Below, piece after piece: positions 1 to 14,427 of a DNA stretch of 64,000 nt (positions are counted from its first letter, which is position 1; every line of letters begins with the position of its first letter). The position numbers were made by a program, and so were the translations under genes. The notes below the pieces were generated by a model. The model was given only the letters and a program-made list of their open reading frames with translations. It was not told the DNA's origin and made no database searches. The stretch is from DALYJJ01 sp033763935 (GTDB taxonomy: Bacteria; Acidobacteriota; Terriglobia; Bryobacterales; Bryobacteraceae). The stretch spans positions 1 to 64,000 of the forward strand of contig JANRJO010000061.1 of NCBI GenBank assembly GCA_033763935.1, written 5' to 3'.

Positions 1-1
1 C

Positions 2-220
2 CACGAAGCCCCCGAACAACAACCCCTCAGACCAGCTGCTACCCCCTCACAGAACCCGGCAGAAAAAATCGCCGCATCGAACCTGACCGCGCCGAACCAC
101 TCGCAACGTCAACGGATTACCTCGAAATGCAGCCGCCGCCAACCCGACGCCCGCGTCATCCGCACCTCCCATCTCGTCGTCCACCGCGCCCGCGCCTCCA
201 AACTCCTGCGCCGCCGCTGA
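2..220 (+). CDS. C-terminal fragment of an unidentified protein (partial, cut by window edge)
   Basis: A reading frame is open from the left edge to a TGA at 218-220. The last 25 codons are strongly C-ended, as in the genes that follow, and encode a basic tail rich in Arg and Ser that ends in R-R-R. The central part has weaker codon bias, so the call is tentative. Another plus frame is also open here, but it gives a Pro/Arg-rich translation typical of a shadow frame. If real, this gene would lie just upstream of the PSCyt1/DUF1549 operon and could be co-transcribed with it. I do not recognise the family. Confidence 0.3.
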   Translation, partial: HEAPEQQPLRPAATPSQNPAEKIAASNLTAPNHSQRQRITSKCSRRQPDARVIRTSHLVVHRARASKLLRRR

Positions 221-278
221 CAGCACACCCCCCCACACTGCTATGCTGATCTCCATCAGCGCCGGGACGCTGCCTGGG

Positions 279-3122
279 ATGCCCACGCTCCGCGCCTTCC
301 TCGTCGCTCTGCTCGCGACCGCCTTGCTCCACGCCCAAAAACCGTCCGCCGAGGCCCTTGACCACTTCGAAACCCGTATCCGCCCAGCGCTCGCCAAGTA
401 CTGCTACGCCTGCCATAGCGCCAAAGCGCCCGTCGCCCAAGGCGGACTCCGCCTGGACTCCGCGCACGGCCTTCACCAGGGCGGCAACCGCGGCCCCGCC
501 GCCCCCCAGATCCTCCGCGCCCTCCGCCACACCGACCCCGAACTCAAAATGCCCCCCGGCAAACCCCTCCCGCCCGAGATCATCAAGGACTTCGAACAGT
601 GGCTGATCGCCGGCGCCCCCTACCCGGAAGCCGGCCCCGCGAACGCGCCCCGGACCGGGAAATGGTGGGCCTTCCGCCCCATCGTCAAGCCGCAAGGCGC
701 TCACACCATTGACTCCCTCGCCCAACCCACAAGGCCCCCCGCCGATCGCCGCACCCTCCTCCGCCGAGCCTACCTCGACGTCACCGGCCTCCCGCCCACT
801 TACGAAGAGGTGCAGGCCTTCCAGAATGACCCCTCGCCCGACGCCTGGCCCCGCCGCGTCGACGAACTCCTCGCCTCCCCCCACTACGGCGAACGCTGGG
901 CCCGCCGCTGGCTCGACGTCGCTCGCTACTCCGATCAACTCGATCTCGATATCCGCTACCCCTTCTCCTTCACCTACCGCGATTGGGTCATCCGCGCCCT
1001 CAACCAGGACCTGCCCTATGACCGGTTCCTGCGCCTCCAACTCGCCGCCGATCTCGACCCCTCCGCCCGCCAAGCCGACCGCGCCGCCCTAGGCTTCGTC
1101 ACCCTGGGCCGCAATTACCTCAATAACGAACCCGAGAACATCGACGACCGCATCGACGCCCTCACCCGCGGCGCCATGGGCCTCACCGTCGCCTGCGCCC
1201 GCTGTCATGACCATAAGTACGATCCCGTCCCCACCAGGAACTACTACGCCCTCTACGGCGTCTTCATGAACTCCGCCGAACACCTCGATCCGGCTCCCAT
1301 CGAGGGCGCCGACGACCCCGCCCGCAAACAGGTCTTCGAACGCGAAATGGCCCGGCGGCTCAAAGACATCGACGATTACCGCCGAACCCGTTACGAAATC
1401 CTCATCAAGGAACTCCAGCAGCCCGCCCAGGTCCTTCGCTACTTATTCGCACTTACTAAGTCGCGCGCCCTCTCTCCTGCCGCCCTCGAAGAATTCGCCA
1501 AGGAGCAGGACCTCAACCTCGAACTCCTCCGCCGCTGGCTCCGCTACACCCAAGCGCGGCCCGTCGAGCCCACCGAGCAGCAGGCCGCCGCCCTCCTTAA
1601 GGACCCCGCCAACCCCATGAACGTGCCCTTCAGCGAGATGAAGCTCATCCAGACCGAGGGCGACAACAACAACCTCCGCGACCTCCGCCTCCGCGCCGAA
1701 CGCGTCTGGATCGACTTCGCTTACCGCGGCGCCGCCCCCCGCGCCACCGCCCTGAAGGACGCCGATACACTCCGCCCCGCCCACGTCTTTGTCCGCGGTA
1801 ACCCCAATAACAAGGGCGTCGAAACCCCACCGCAGTTCCTCGACATCCTCTGCGAACCCGCCTGCGCCCCCTGGACGACCAAAGGCAGCGGCCGCTGGGA
1901 TCTGGCCAACGCCGTCACCAGCCCCTCCAACCCCCTCACCGCCCGCGTCATCGTCAACCGCATCTGGGCCTGGTACTTCGGCGAAGGCCTCGTCAAAACC
2001 CCCAGCGACTTCGGCGCCCGCAGCGACCCGCCCGCCAACCAGAAGTTACTCGACTGGCTCGCCGCCACGCTCATCGAGGAAAATTGGTCGCTCAAGAAAC
2101 TCCACCGCCGTATCTTACTCTCGGCTACTTACCAACAATCGGGTCTCCGAAAACGCCTCGACTTCGAATCTCTCCGCGACAGCATGCTCGCCGTCTCCGG
2201 CCAATTAGATAGGACTCAAGGCGGCCTCCCCTTCGAACTCACCGCGTCTCCCGCCGTCCCTCGCCGCACCGTCTACGCCTACATCGACCGCACCCGCCTC
2301 CCCGGAGTCCTCCAGACCTTCGACTTCCCCTCCGCCGAACAACACAGCCCCGCTCGCTTCACCACCACCACCGCCCCCCAGGCCCTCTTCCTCATGAACA
2401 ACCCCTTCGTCGCCGAACAGGCCCAAGCTCTCGCCGCCCGCGCCTCCGGCATCGCCGCCCTCTACCGCGCCACCCTCCAACGCGACCCGACCCCGGCCGA
2501 GCGCACCGCCGCCGAAGCCTTCCTGAACGACCCCGCCGCCGCGACCGGCGCACCAGCCGCCGGCACCGCGGCCGCAAGCTCTTTGTGGTCCTACTACCTC
2601 GGCCCCACACCCCTCGCCTACTTCGTCCACGACGCCTGGCAACCCTCCCCCATCCTCCCCGACAAACACGCCGGCGAAGCCCGCCTCACCGCTGACGGCG
2701 GCGTCGCCCCCGACAACCTCCAACCCCTCATCCGCCGCTGGACCGCCCCCGCCAAAGGCCGCATCGACATCTCGGGCGTCCTCCGCCACTCCCCCAGCAA
2801 ACACAAGAACGTCGACGGCATCCGCGCCCGCATCGTCTCCAGCCGCCAGGGCGAACTCGCCACCTACACCGTCAACGGACGCGAAGACGACACCAACCTC
2901 CGCGGCCTTGAAGTCGAACCCGGCGAATACATCGATTTCGCCGTCGACGGCCGCCAGGACGCCGAAGCCGACCGCTTCTCCTGGTCCCCCACCATCAAAC
3001 AGGGCGACCACACATATAGCGCCAGAGCGAGCTTCCGCGGCCCTGCGCCCAAACCCCTTACCAGAATCGAGCAACTGGCCCAGGTCTTACTCAGCACCAA
3101 CGAATTCGCCTTCATCGACTAA
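279..3122 (+). CDS. PSCyt1-DUF1549-DUF1553 domain protein (exported, cytochrome-like)
   Basis: This is an exported multidomain protein of the planctomycete/acidobacterial cytochrome-like family. The ATG at 279 gives a clean signal peptide (MPTLRAFLVALLATALLHAQ); an ATG at 243 would add 12 residues ahead of it. A heme-type CYACH motif lies at residues 42-46 (PSCyt1). It is followed by DUF1549 (DRRTLLRRAYLDVTGLPP, then a second cysteine motif A-R-C-H-D-H-K) and DUF1553 (NPLTARVIVNRIW...). About 150 residues of beta-rich sequence are inserted shortly before the terminal DUF1553 motif NEFAFID. The family is thought to act in the periplasm, often beside DUF1501 proteins in polysaccharide-degradation or redox contexts, but no reaction is established. 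The stop is one base before the next ATG, so it is co-transcribed with the DUF1501 gene. Confidence 0.88.
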   Translation: MPTLRAFLVALLATALLHAQKPSAEALDHFETRIRPALAKYCYACHSAKAPVAQGGLRLDSAHGLHQGGNRGPAAPQILRALRHTDPELKMPPGKPLPPEIIKDFEQWLIAGAPYPEAGPANAPRTGKWWAFRPIVKPQGAHTIDSLAQPTRPPADRRTLLRRAYLDVTGLPPTYEEVQAFQNDPSPDAWPRRVDELLASPHYGERWARRWLDVARYSDQLDLDIRYPFSFTYRDWVIRALNQDLPYDRFLRLQLAADLDPSARQADRAALGFVTLGRNYLNNEPENIDDRIDALTRGAMGLTVACARCHDHKYDPVPTRNYYALYGVFMNSAEHLDPAPIEGADDPARKQVFEREMARRLKDIDDYRRTRYEILIKELQQPAQVLRYLFALTKSRALSPAALEEFAKEQDLNLELLRRWLRYTQARPVEPTEQQAAALLKDPANPMNVPFSEMKLIQTEGDNNNLRDLRLRAERVWIDFAYRGAAPRATALKDADTLRPAHVFVRGNPNNKGVETPPQFLDILCEPACAPWTTKGSGRWDLANAVTSPSNPLTARVIVNRIWAWYFGEGLVKTPSDFGARSDPPANQKLLDWLAATLIEENWSLKKLHRRILLSATYQQSGLRKRLDFESLRDSMLAVSGQLDRTQGGLPFELTASPAVPRRTVYAYIDRTRLPGVLQTFDFPSAEQHSPARFTTTTAPQALFLMNNPFVAEQAQALAARASGIAALYRATLQRDPTPAERTAAEAFLNDPAAATGAPAAGTAAASSLWSYYLGPTPLAYFVHDAWQPSPILPDKHAGEARLTADGGVAPDNLQPLIRRWTAPAKGRIDISGVLRHSPSKHKNVDGIRARIVSSRQGELATYTVNGREDDTNLRGLEVEPGEYIDFAVDGRQDAEADRFSWSPTIKQGDHTYSARASFRGPAPKPLTRIEQLAQVLLSTNEFAFID

Positions 3123-3123
3123 C

Positions 3124-4509
3124 ATGACCCGCCGTGACTTACTGTCGAAAACCGGTATGGGCTTCGGCCTCACCGCCCTCGCACCCCTCCTCGCCGAAAA
3201 CCTCACCGACCCCCTTGCCCCCAAACAGCCCCACTTCGCCCCCAGGGCCAAACGCGTCCTCCACCTCTTCATGAACGGCGGCCCCTCCCATGTCGATACC
3301 TTCGATCCCAAGCCCGCCCTCAAGAAGTACGCCGGTCAACCCCTCCCCTTCACTTTTCGCACCGAGCGCCGCACCGGCGCCGCCTTCCCGTCCCCCTTCG
3401 AGTTCAAACCCCACGGCCAAAGCGGTATCGAAATCAGCGAAGTCTGGCCCAAGCTCGCCGAAATGGCCGACGAACTCTGCGTCATCCGCAGCATGAAAAG
3501 CGAGATCCCCAACCACGAACCCTCGCTCATGCTCATGAACTGCGGAGAGGTTCGCCAGGTCCGCCCCAGCATGGGCAGTTGGCTCACCTACGGCCTCGGC
3601 ACGGAGAATAAGAACCTCCCCGGCTTCGTCGTCCTCTGCCCCAACGGCCTTCCCGTCCAGGGCACTGAAAACTGGCGCTCCGCCTTCCTCCCCGGCGTCT
3701 ACCAGGGCACCCGCATCGATACCGCTCAAACGGACATCGAGAAACTCATCGAGAACATCAAACCGAAATTCGCTACCCTCAAGGACCAGCGCCGTCAGCT
3801 CGACTTACTCAGCCAGCTCAACCGCCGGCACCTCGCCGAGCGCGGCGGAGAGGACCAGTTACTCGAATCCCGCATCCAGTCCTTTGAGATGGCCTACCGC
3901 ATGCAAATGGAAGCCGAAGAAGCCTTCGACATCGCCAGGGAACCCGAAAGCGTCCGCAAGCTCTATGGCGAAGGTCTCCAGGCACGCCAACTCCTCATCG
4001 CCCGCCGCCTCCTCGAGCGGGGCGTTCGCATGGTCCAGATCTGGTCCGGCGCCGGCCAGCCCTGGGATCACCACGACGACGTCGCCGGCAATGTCCGCCG
4101 CCTCGCCAATACTTTTGATCAGCCCATCGCGGCTCTCCTCAAAGACATGAAGCAGTCCGGGCTCCTCGACGAGACGCTCATCGTCTGGGGCGGGGAATTC
4201 GGCCGCACCCCCACCGTCGAGCTCCCCGATAACGGCGCCAACTCCGGCATGAACAACGGCCGCGATCACAACCCCTACGGCTTCTCCATGTGGGTCGCCG
4301 GCGGCGGCATCCGCAAAGGCTACGTCCACGGCGCCACCGACGAGTTCGGCTTCGCCGCCGTCGAGAAAGTAGTCCACGTCCACGACTTACACGCGACGTT
4401 ACTCCACTTACTCGGCTTCGACCATACCCGCTTCACCTTCCGCTACGCCGGCCGCGACTTCCGCCTCACCGACGTCGCCGGCAACGTCGTCAAGGAACTC
4501 ATTGCATGA
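3124..4509 (+). CDS. DUF1501 domain protein (Tat-exported, alkaline-phosphatase-like fold)
   Basis: This 461-residue protein begins with a twin-arginine-type leader (MTRRDLLSKTGMGFGLTALA), so export in folded form is likely. The body has hallmark DUF1501 motifs: LHLFMNGGPSHVDTFDPKP near residue 40, a V-W-G-G-E-F-G-R-T segment, and a G-R-D-H-N-P segment. The fold resembles the alkaline phosphatase/sulfatase superfamily, but the family has no proven substrate. The ATG at 3124 sits one base after the upstream TAA. A longer in-frame extension back to 2908 lies inside the upstream gene and is not credible. The gene's own stop overlaps the next start as ATGA at 4506-4509. Such pairing with PSCyt1/DUF1549/DUF1553 proteins is the usual arrangement and suggests joint function in the periplasm. 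Confidence 0.9.
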   Translation: MTRRDLLSKTGMGFGLTALAPLLAENLTDPLAPKQPHFAPRAKRVLHLFMNGGPSHVDTFDPKPALKKYAGQPLPFTFRTERRTGAAFPSPFEFKPHGQSGIEISEVWPKLAEMADELCVIRSMKSEIPNHEPSLMLMNCGEVRQVRPSMGSWLTYGLGTENKNLPGFVVLCPNGLPVQGTENWRSAFLPGVYQGTRIDTAQTDIEKLIENIKPKFATLKDQRRQLDLLSQLNRRHLAERGGEDQLLESRIQSFEMAYRMQMEAEEAFDIAREPESVRKLYGEGLQARQLLIARRLLERGVRMVQIWSGAGQPWDHHDDVAGNVRRLANTFDQPIAALLKDMKQSGLLDETLIVWGGEFGRTPTVELPDNGANSGMNNGRDHNPYGFSMWVAGGGIRKGYVHGATDEFGFAAVEKVVHVHDLHATLLHLLGFDHTRFTFRYAGRDFRLTDVAGNVVKELIA

Positions 4510-7500
4510 TTCGCCAACGCCTCTCCTTCCTCATCGCCATTCTCGCCGCCTCCGCCATTCAGGCCGCCCCGCCGGACTTCGCGCGCGAAGTCCGCCCCAT
4601 CCTCTCCGATGCCTGCTTCCACTGCCACGGCCCGGACCCCGCCACTCGCATGATGGGCCTCCGCCTCGATCTCAAGGACGCCGCCTTCACCCCACGCAAA
4701 ACCGGCGCACCCATCGTCCCCGGCGATGCCAAAGCCAGCCTCGTCTACCAGCGCATCGCCCACGAAAACCCCACCCGCCGCATGCCCCCGGCATCGTCCC
4801 ACAAAACCCTCACGCCCAAACAGATCGCCACCATCAAAGCCTGGATCGACGCCGGCGCACCCTGGAAAGAGCACTGGGCCTTCGTCCCACCCTCGAAGCC
4901 CAAGCCCCCCGCCGTCATCAACGCCGCCTGGCCGAAAACCCCCATCGACCGCTTCATCCTCGCCGCCCTTGAAAAGCAGGGCCTCACCCCCGCCCCCCCG
5001 GCCGACCGCCGCACCCTCGCCCGCCGCCTCTCCCTCGACATCACCGGCCTCCCGCCGTCGCCCCAGGACGTCGAAGCCTTCGTCAGGGACCTCTCGCCCA
5101 ACGCCTACGAAAAGCTGATCGATAAGTTCATGGCCTCCCCTCGCTGGGGCGAACATCGCGGCCGCTACTGGCTCGACGCCGCCCGCTACGCCGATACCCA
5201 CGGCCTCCACATCGATAACTTCCGCGAAATGTGGCCCTACCGCGATTGGGTCATCCGCGCCTTCAACCGCAACCAGCCCTTCCATCAATTCACCATTGAG
5301 CAGCTCGCGGGCGACCTCCTCCCCGAGCCCACCATGGACCAGCTCATCGCCACCGGCTTTCAGCGCTGCAACGTCACCACCAACGAAGGCGGGGTCATTC
5401 CCGAAGAGGTTGCCGCCATGTATGCCAAGGACCGCGCCGATACCACCGGAGCCGTCTTCCTCGGCCTCACCGTCGGCTGTGCCACCTGCCACGACCACAA
5501 GTTCGACCCCATCACGCAGAAAGACTTCTACTCCCTCACGGCCTTCTACCGCAACACCATCCAGGACCCGCTCGACGGCAACATTTCCGACACCCCGCCT
5601 GTCATCGTCGTCCCCCGCGACGAGGACCGCCCTCGCTGGCAGCAGCTCTCCGAACACGAAACGCGCCTCATCGCCCGCCGCGAGACCGTCCGCAAAGCCT
5701 CCCTCCCCGACTTCGGCCGCTGGCTCGACGGCGACGCCCGCCGCAAACTCGCCTCCCCCCTCGAACCCGCCGACGAACTCCTCGCCCTCAACCCAGGCGC
5801 ACTCACCGTCCGCAATCAGCCCAAGCCCTTCCCCGACTCCGAGGGCCTCAAAACCGGCCCCGCCCACCTCCCGGAAATCAGAGCCCTCTACTTCGCCGAA
5901 AAATCCCAACTCGAACTCGAGAACTTCGCCGCCTTCGAAGCCATTCGCCCCTTCACCGTCTCCGCCTGGATCTACGTCCCCAAGAAGTCCGACAACTACA
6001 CCATCGTCAGCCAGCTCGACCCTCAATCCCGCGGTCGCGGCTTGGCCCTTGAACTGAACGGCCGCACCCCCGCCCTCAAGCTCACCACCCAGCCCAACAA
6101 GACCTTCACCATCCGCGCCGGCCCCCTGGACCGCCTCCAGCCTGAGCGCTGGTACCACCTCGCCGCCTCCTACGACGGCACCCGACGCCTCCCCGGTATC
6201 GACTTCTACATCGACGGCAAACTCATCGCCGCCGAAGGCCGTAACGACCGCACCCCGCTCCCCGGCGACTTCAAAACCTACGCCCCCCTCCGCATCGCCT
6301 CCGACGGCCGCGGCCGCTTCTTCAACGGCGGCGCACTCGCCGACCTCCGCATCCTCACCCGCGCCGTCACCCCCGAAGAGGTCAACCTCCTCCGCGCCTG
6401 GCCCGTGATCGAATCGGCCCGCACCAAGGACACCAAGACGCTCACCGAAGCCGAACGCGAAGCCTTCCACGCCTGGTACCTGCACCGCGAGTACTCGAAC
6501 TTCATGAACGTCTCCGACGAAATTCGCGCCGTCCGCGAAGAGCGCCGCGACATCGCCTTCCGCGGCGCAGTCACCCACGTCCAGCAGGAACGCACGGACC
6601 AAAAACCCTTCGCCCACGTCCTCTACCGCGGCGCTTACGATCAACTCCGCGACAAAGTCGAGCCCGCCGCCCCGTCCGCCCTGCCGCCCATGCCCGAAGG
6701 CCTCCCCCGCAACCGCCTCGGCCTCGCCCAATGGCTCGTCAGCGATTCCAACCCGCTCACCGCTCGCGTTACCGTGAACCGCTTCTGGCAGGAGGTCTTC
6801 GGCACCGGCCTCGTCCGCACCAGCGAGGACTTCGGCAGCCAGGGCCAGCCTCCCGTCCACCCCGAACTCCTCGACTGGCTCGCCGTCGACTTCCGCGAAA
6901 ACAACTGGGACGTCAAACGTTTCTTCAAGCAGATATTCCTCTCCGCGGCCTACCGCCAGTCCGCCGCCGCCACTCCCCTCAAACTCGAGAAGGATCCCGA
7001 AAATCTCCTGCTCTCCCGCGGCCCCCGCTTCCGCATGGACGCCGAAGTGGTCCGCGACTCCGCCCTCGCCGTGAGCGGCCTCCTCAACCCCCGAATCGGC
7101 GGCGCCAGCGTCAAGCCCTACCAGCCAGACGGCCTCTGGGAAACCGTCGCCATGCCCGTCTCCGACACCCGCTTCTACGTCCGCGACGCCGGCGACAAAC
7201 TCTATCGCCGCAGCATGTACACCTTCTGGAAACGCAGCGCCCCGCCCGCCTCCATGGACATCTTCAACGCCCCGTCCCGCGAAAACTGCACCGTCCGCCG
7301 CGAGCGCACCAACACCCCCCTCCAGGCCCTCGTCACCCTCAACGACGTCCAGTTCTTCGAAGCCGCCAGAGCGCTTGCGCAAGCAGCGCTAAGCGAAGCC
7401 GCCACCCTGGACAAACAACTAGACCACATGACCACCCGCGTCCTCGCTCGCCTCTTCGACCTCAAAGAACGCGCCGTCATCAAAAAGGCCCACGCCGACT

Positions 7501-7651
7501 TCCTCGCCCAATACAAAGCGAACCCGGCCCAGGCCAAAGATGCGATCAACGTAGGCGAATCCGCCCCCGACCCCACCCTCGACCCCGCCCAGCTCGCCGC
7601 CCTCACCATGGTTGCCAACAGTATCCTCAACCTCGACGAGGCAGTGAACAA

Positions 7652-7655
<4 letters not shown>
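4506..7655 (+). CDS. PSCyt1-DUF1549-LamG-DUF1553 domain protein (exported)
   Basis: This second family member has 1,049 residues. The start at 4506 overlaps the previous stop (ATGA) and gives a signal peptide (MIRQRLSFLIAILAASAIQA). Domains in order: PSCyt1 with heme-type CFHCH at residues 37-41; DUF1549 (DRRTLARRLSLDITGLPP, then A-T-C-H-D-H-K); a concanavalin/LamG-like beta-sandwich around residues 470-640 (EAIRPFTVSAWIYVP and RWYHLAASYDG are characteristic); and DUF1553 (NPLTARVTVNRFWQEVFGTG). The LamG-type module suggests binding of a glycan or other polymer. Unlike the upstream paralog, the inserted sandwich sits between DUF1549 and DUF1553 rather than near the C-terminus. The stop overlaps the next gene's ATG. 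Confidence 0.9.
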
Positions 7656-9091
<1,436 letters not shown>

Positions 9092-9097
9092 CTCCGC

Positions 9098-12322
<3,225 letters not shown>

Positions 12323-13599
12323 GCGCCACCTCCAGCATCACCGGCGCCAGCGCCCGTCGCCCCAGCCGCACTGCCAGTTCGTGCCCTCCGGCCCCCAGCG
12401 AATCCGGCACCCGAAAGTTCACCTCGTATCGCGGTAGCTGGGGATCGGTGCAGAAGATGTCCTCCACCTCCACCGGCACGCCCCCCAGCGTGGCCGAGAA
12501 CTGCGAAGGATCGAGTACTTCCTCGAGCGTCACCTTCACGGTGCCCGTCACCACCTTCGTTCCGGATAACAGGTCCACCCCGTCGGTCGCGGATATCAGC
12601 CGCGGGACCATGGGTGGCGCGGGAATTACCCGCGCAAACGCGCCCTCGCACACTTCCTCGCCCCGCCACGTCAACCGCACCGGATGCAATCCCGTGGGCA
12701 GCCCCTCCGGCAGCAGCAGCGTCACCTGCCTCAGCCCGTCGTACTCGGCCGGCCCAATGAACGTGGCCTGCGCCGGCCTTCCGCCCACCTCCAGCCCCAG
12801 CCCGACCAACGAGACTGCCGCCGGCAGGCTCTCCACCAGAAGATTGAGCGCCGCGAACCCCCCGCGTGTCGGGATTGCCGGCTCCGAACTGTGCGCCGCC
12901 GTAACCCGGCGAACCCGAGCTATCCCGGCCCCCGGTCCCGCCGCCGCGCCCTTCACCGCGCATACCCACATGTACTGCGTCTCCCGCCCTTCCAGGGCCA
13001 GCACCTGGAAACCGAGCCGGTCGAGGAACTCCGCCACCTCCGCGGCCGAGAACCGCACCCCGGACCACGTATCGAACTGCTTCGCCGTCCGCGGCAACCC
13101 GTTGATCTGGCAGCGAAGGACGCCCTCCGGCTTCAGCACACGATGCGCCTCGGCCAGGTAGCCCAACACTACCTCACGGCTCGGAATGTGTTGGAACACC
13201 GCGTAGGAATAGACGAAGTCGAACGACTCCGACGCAAAGGCCCGCAGATCGGAGTGGGGCGCATGGTGGGCATGCGCATGAGGGATATCGGCCAGCTTCC
13301 GCCGGGCCAGCGCGACCATCTCGTCGGAGATGTCCACGCCGTGAATCTCGCCGAAGAACGCGCTCATCGGCCTCATCAGCCGGCCCGGTCCGCAGCCGAT
13401 ATCGAGCGCCCGCCGCGCCCGCGCGTCGCCCTTCGGCAGACGCCGCAAGTCGCTCTTCAGCAGCCGGACCACATCCGCCGCTGTCCCCAGGAACTCCGCG
13501 TCGTCCTGCTCCCGGCGGCCGAAAGCGACGTAGTAGTACGCGTCCTCGCGCGCCCGCGCGTTCCAGTCCTCGCGCATGCGTGCCGCTATGCTGGTGTCG

Positions 13600-14427
13600 A
13601 TGGCTCTCTCGCTGCTCAACGTGACGTCCGGACCGATCGTCCAGTTTAACGCGCAGGCCCCGGACGGCGTCACCATCGGCGTCGTCGGCCTTCGCGGCTC
13701 CGGCGTCCCGGAACTCCTCGCCCTCGCCTCGGACCAGGCCGTGACCGTCGACTACTCGCTCGACGCCCTTGACCCTCTCGAACGCGCTCGCGAAACCTCC
13801 CGCCTTGAAGCCCGCCGCCGCAACGGCGCCACCATCCTCCTCGCCTCCCACGACGAGTGGCTCCTGCGCCAGTTCTCGGACGAGCTGTGGTGGATCGACA
13901 ACGGCCGCCTCCGCCTCAAAGGTGACCCCGCCGAAGTCCTCGCCGCCTTCCGCCGCCACGTCGCGCAGTGCCTGAAGGCCGAACCCCTTCCCCTCCACCC
14001 GTCGCTGCGCCGCGGCGACGGCCGCGCGACTCTGGAAGCCGTCGACACGCCGCCCCACTGGCGCTCCGGTGAACCAACCTACGTCACCGTCACCGTCCGC
14101 TTTCACGCCCCCGTTGAGGACCCCGTAATCGGCATCATGATCCGCACGCGTGTGGGCTTCGAAGTCTACGGCACGAACACCGAACTGGAGCGGCTGAAGC
14201 TCGGCCCGTGCCGCGAAGGCGATACGCGCACCGTTCGTTTCGCCTTCCGGTGCGAGCTCTGTCCCCGTGAGTACACCATCACCGCCGCGTCCCATGACCC
14301 GGACGGCGTCTGGCATGACTGGATGGAAGATGCCGTCGCAGTCACCGTCTCCGGCGACCGCTACACTGCCGGCGTGGCGAACCTCCGCGCGGAGGCCGCT
14401 GTGCTTACTTCGCCGTCTCGAGGATAA
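13600..14427 (+). CDS. Wzt-like protein: degenerate ABC ATPase remnant fused to Wzt_C carbohydrate-binding domain
   Basis: The C-terminal 130 or so residues match the Wzt C-terminal beta-sandwich that recognises O-antigen termini (I-G-I-M-I-R-T-R, G-F-E-V-Y-G-T-N-T, the D-G-V-W-H-D-W tail). The N-terminal 120 residues are what is left of an ABC nucleotide-binding domain. A Walker A-like G-L-R-G-S-G-V lacks the Lys. It runs straight into a Walker B-like V-T-V-D-Y-S with Tyr in place of the catalytic Glu, a D-loop-like L-D-A-L-D-P, and an intact H-loop (I-L-L-A-S-H-D). The Q-loop and signature region are absent, so ATP hydrolysis is not expected. ATGs at 13576 and 13588 are alternative starts. 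The 3' end overlaps the convergent gene by 23 bases. Confidence 0.7.
   Translation: MALSLLNVTSGPIVQFNAQAPDGVTIGVVGLRGSGVPELLALASDQAVTVDYSLDALDPLERARETSRLEARRRNGATILLASHDEWLLRQFSDELWWIDNGRLRLKGDPAEVLAAFRRHVAQCLKAEPLPLHPSLRRGDGRATLEAVDTPPHWRSGEPTYVTVTVRFHAPVEDPVIGIMIRTRVGFEVYGTNTELERLKLGPCREGDTRTVRFAFRCELCPREYTITAASHDPDGVWHDWMEDAVAVTVSGDRYTAGVANLRAEAAVLTSPSRG

Noticed and set aside
4443..7382. 979-codon open frame on the minus strand
   Set aside because: It is the antisense of the PSCyt1/LamG gene; its Gly/Ala/Val/Glu-rich translation with no motifs is a by-product of C-ended codons on the other strand.
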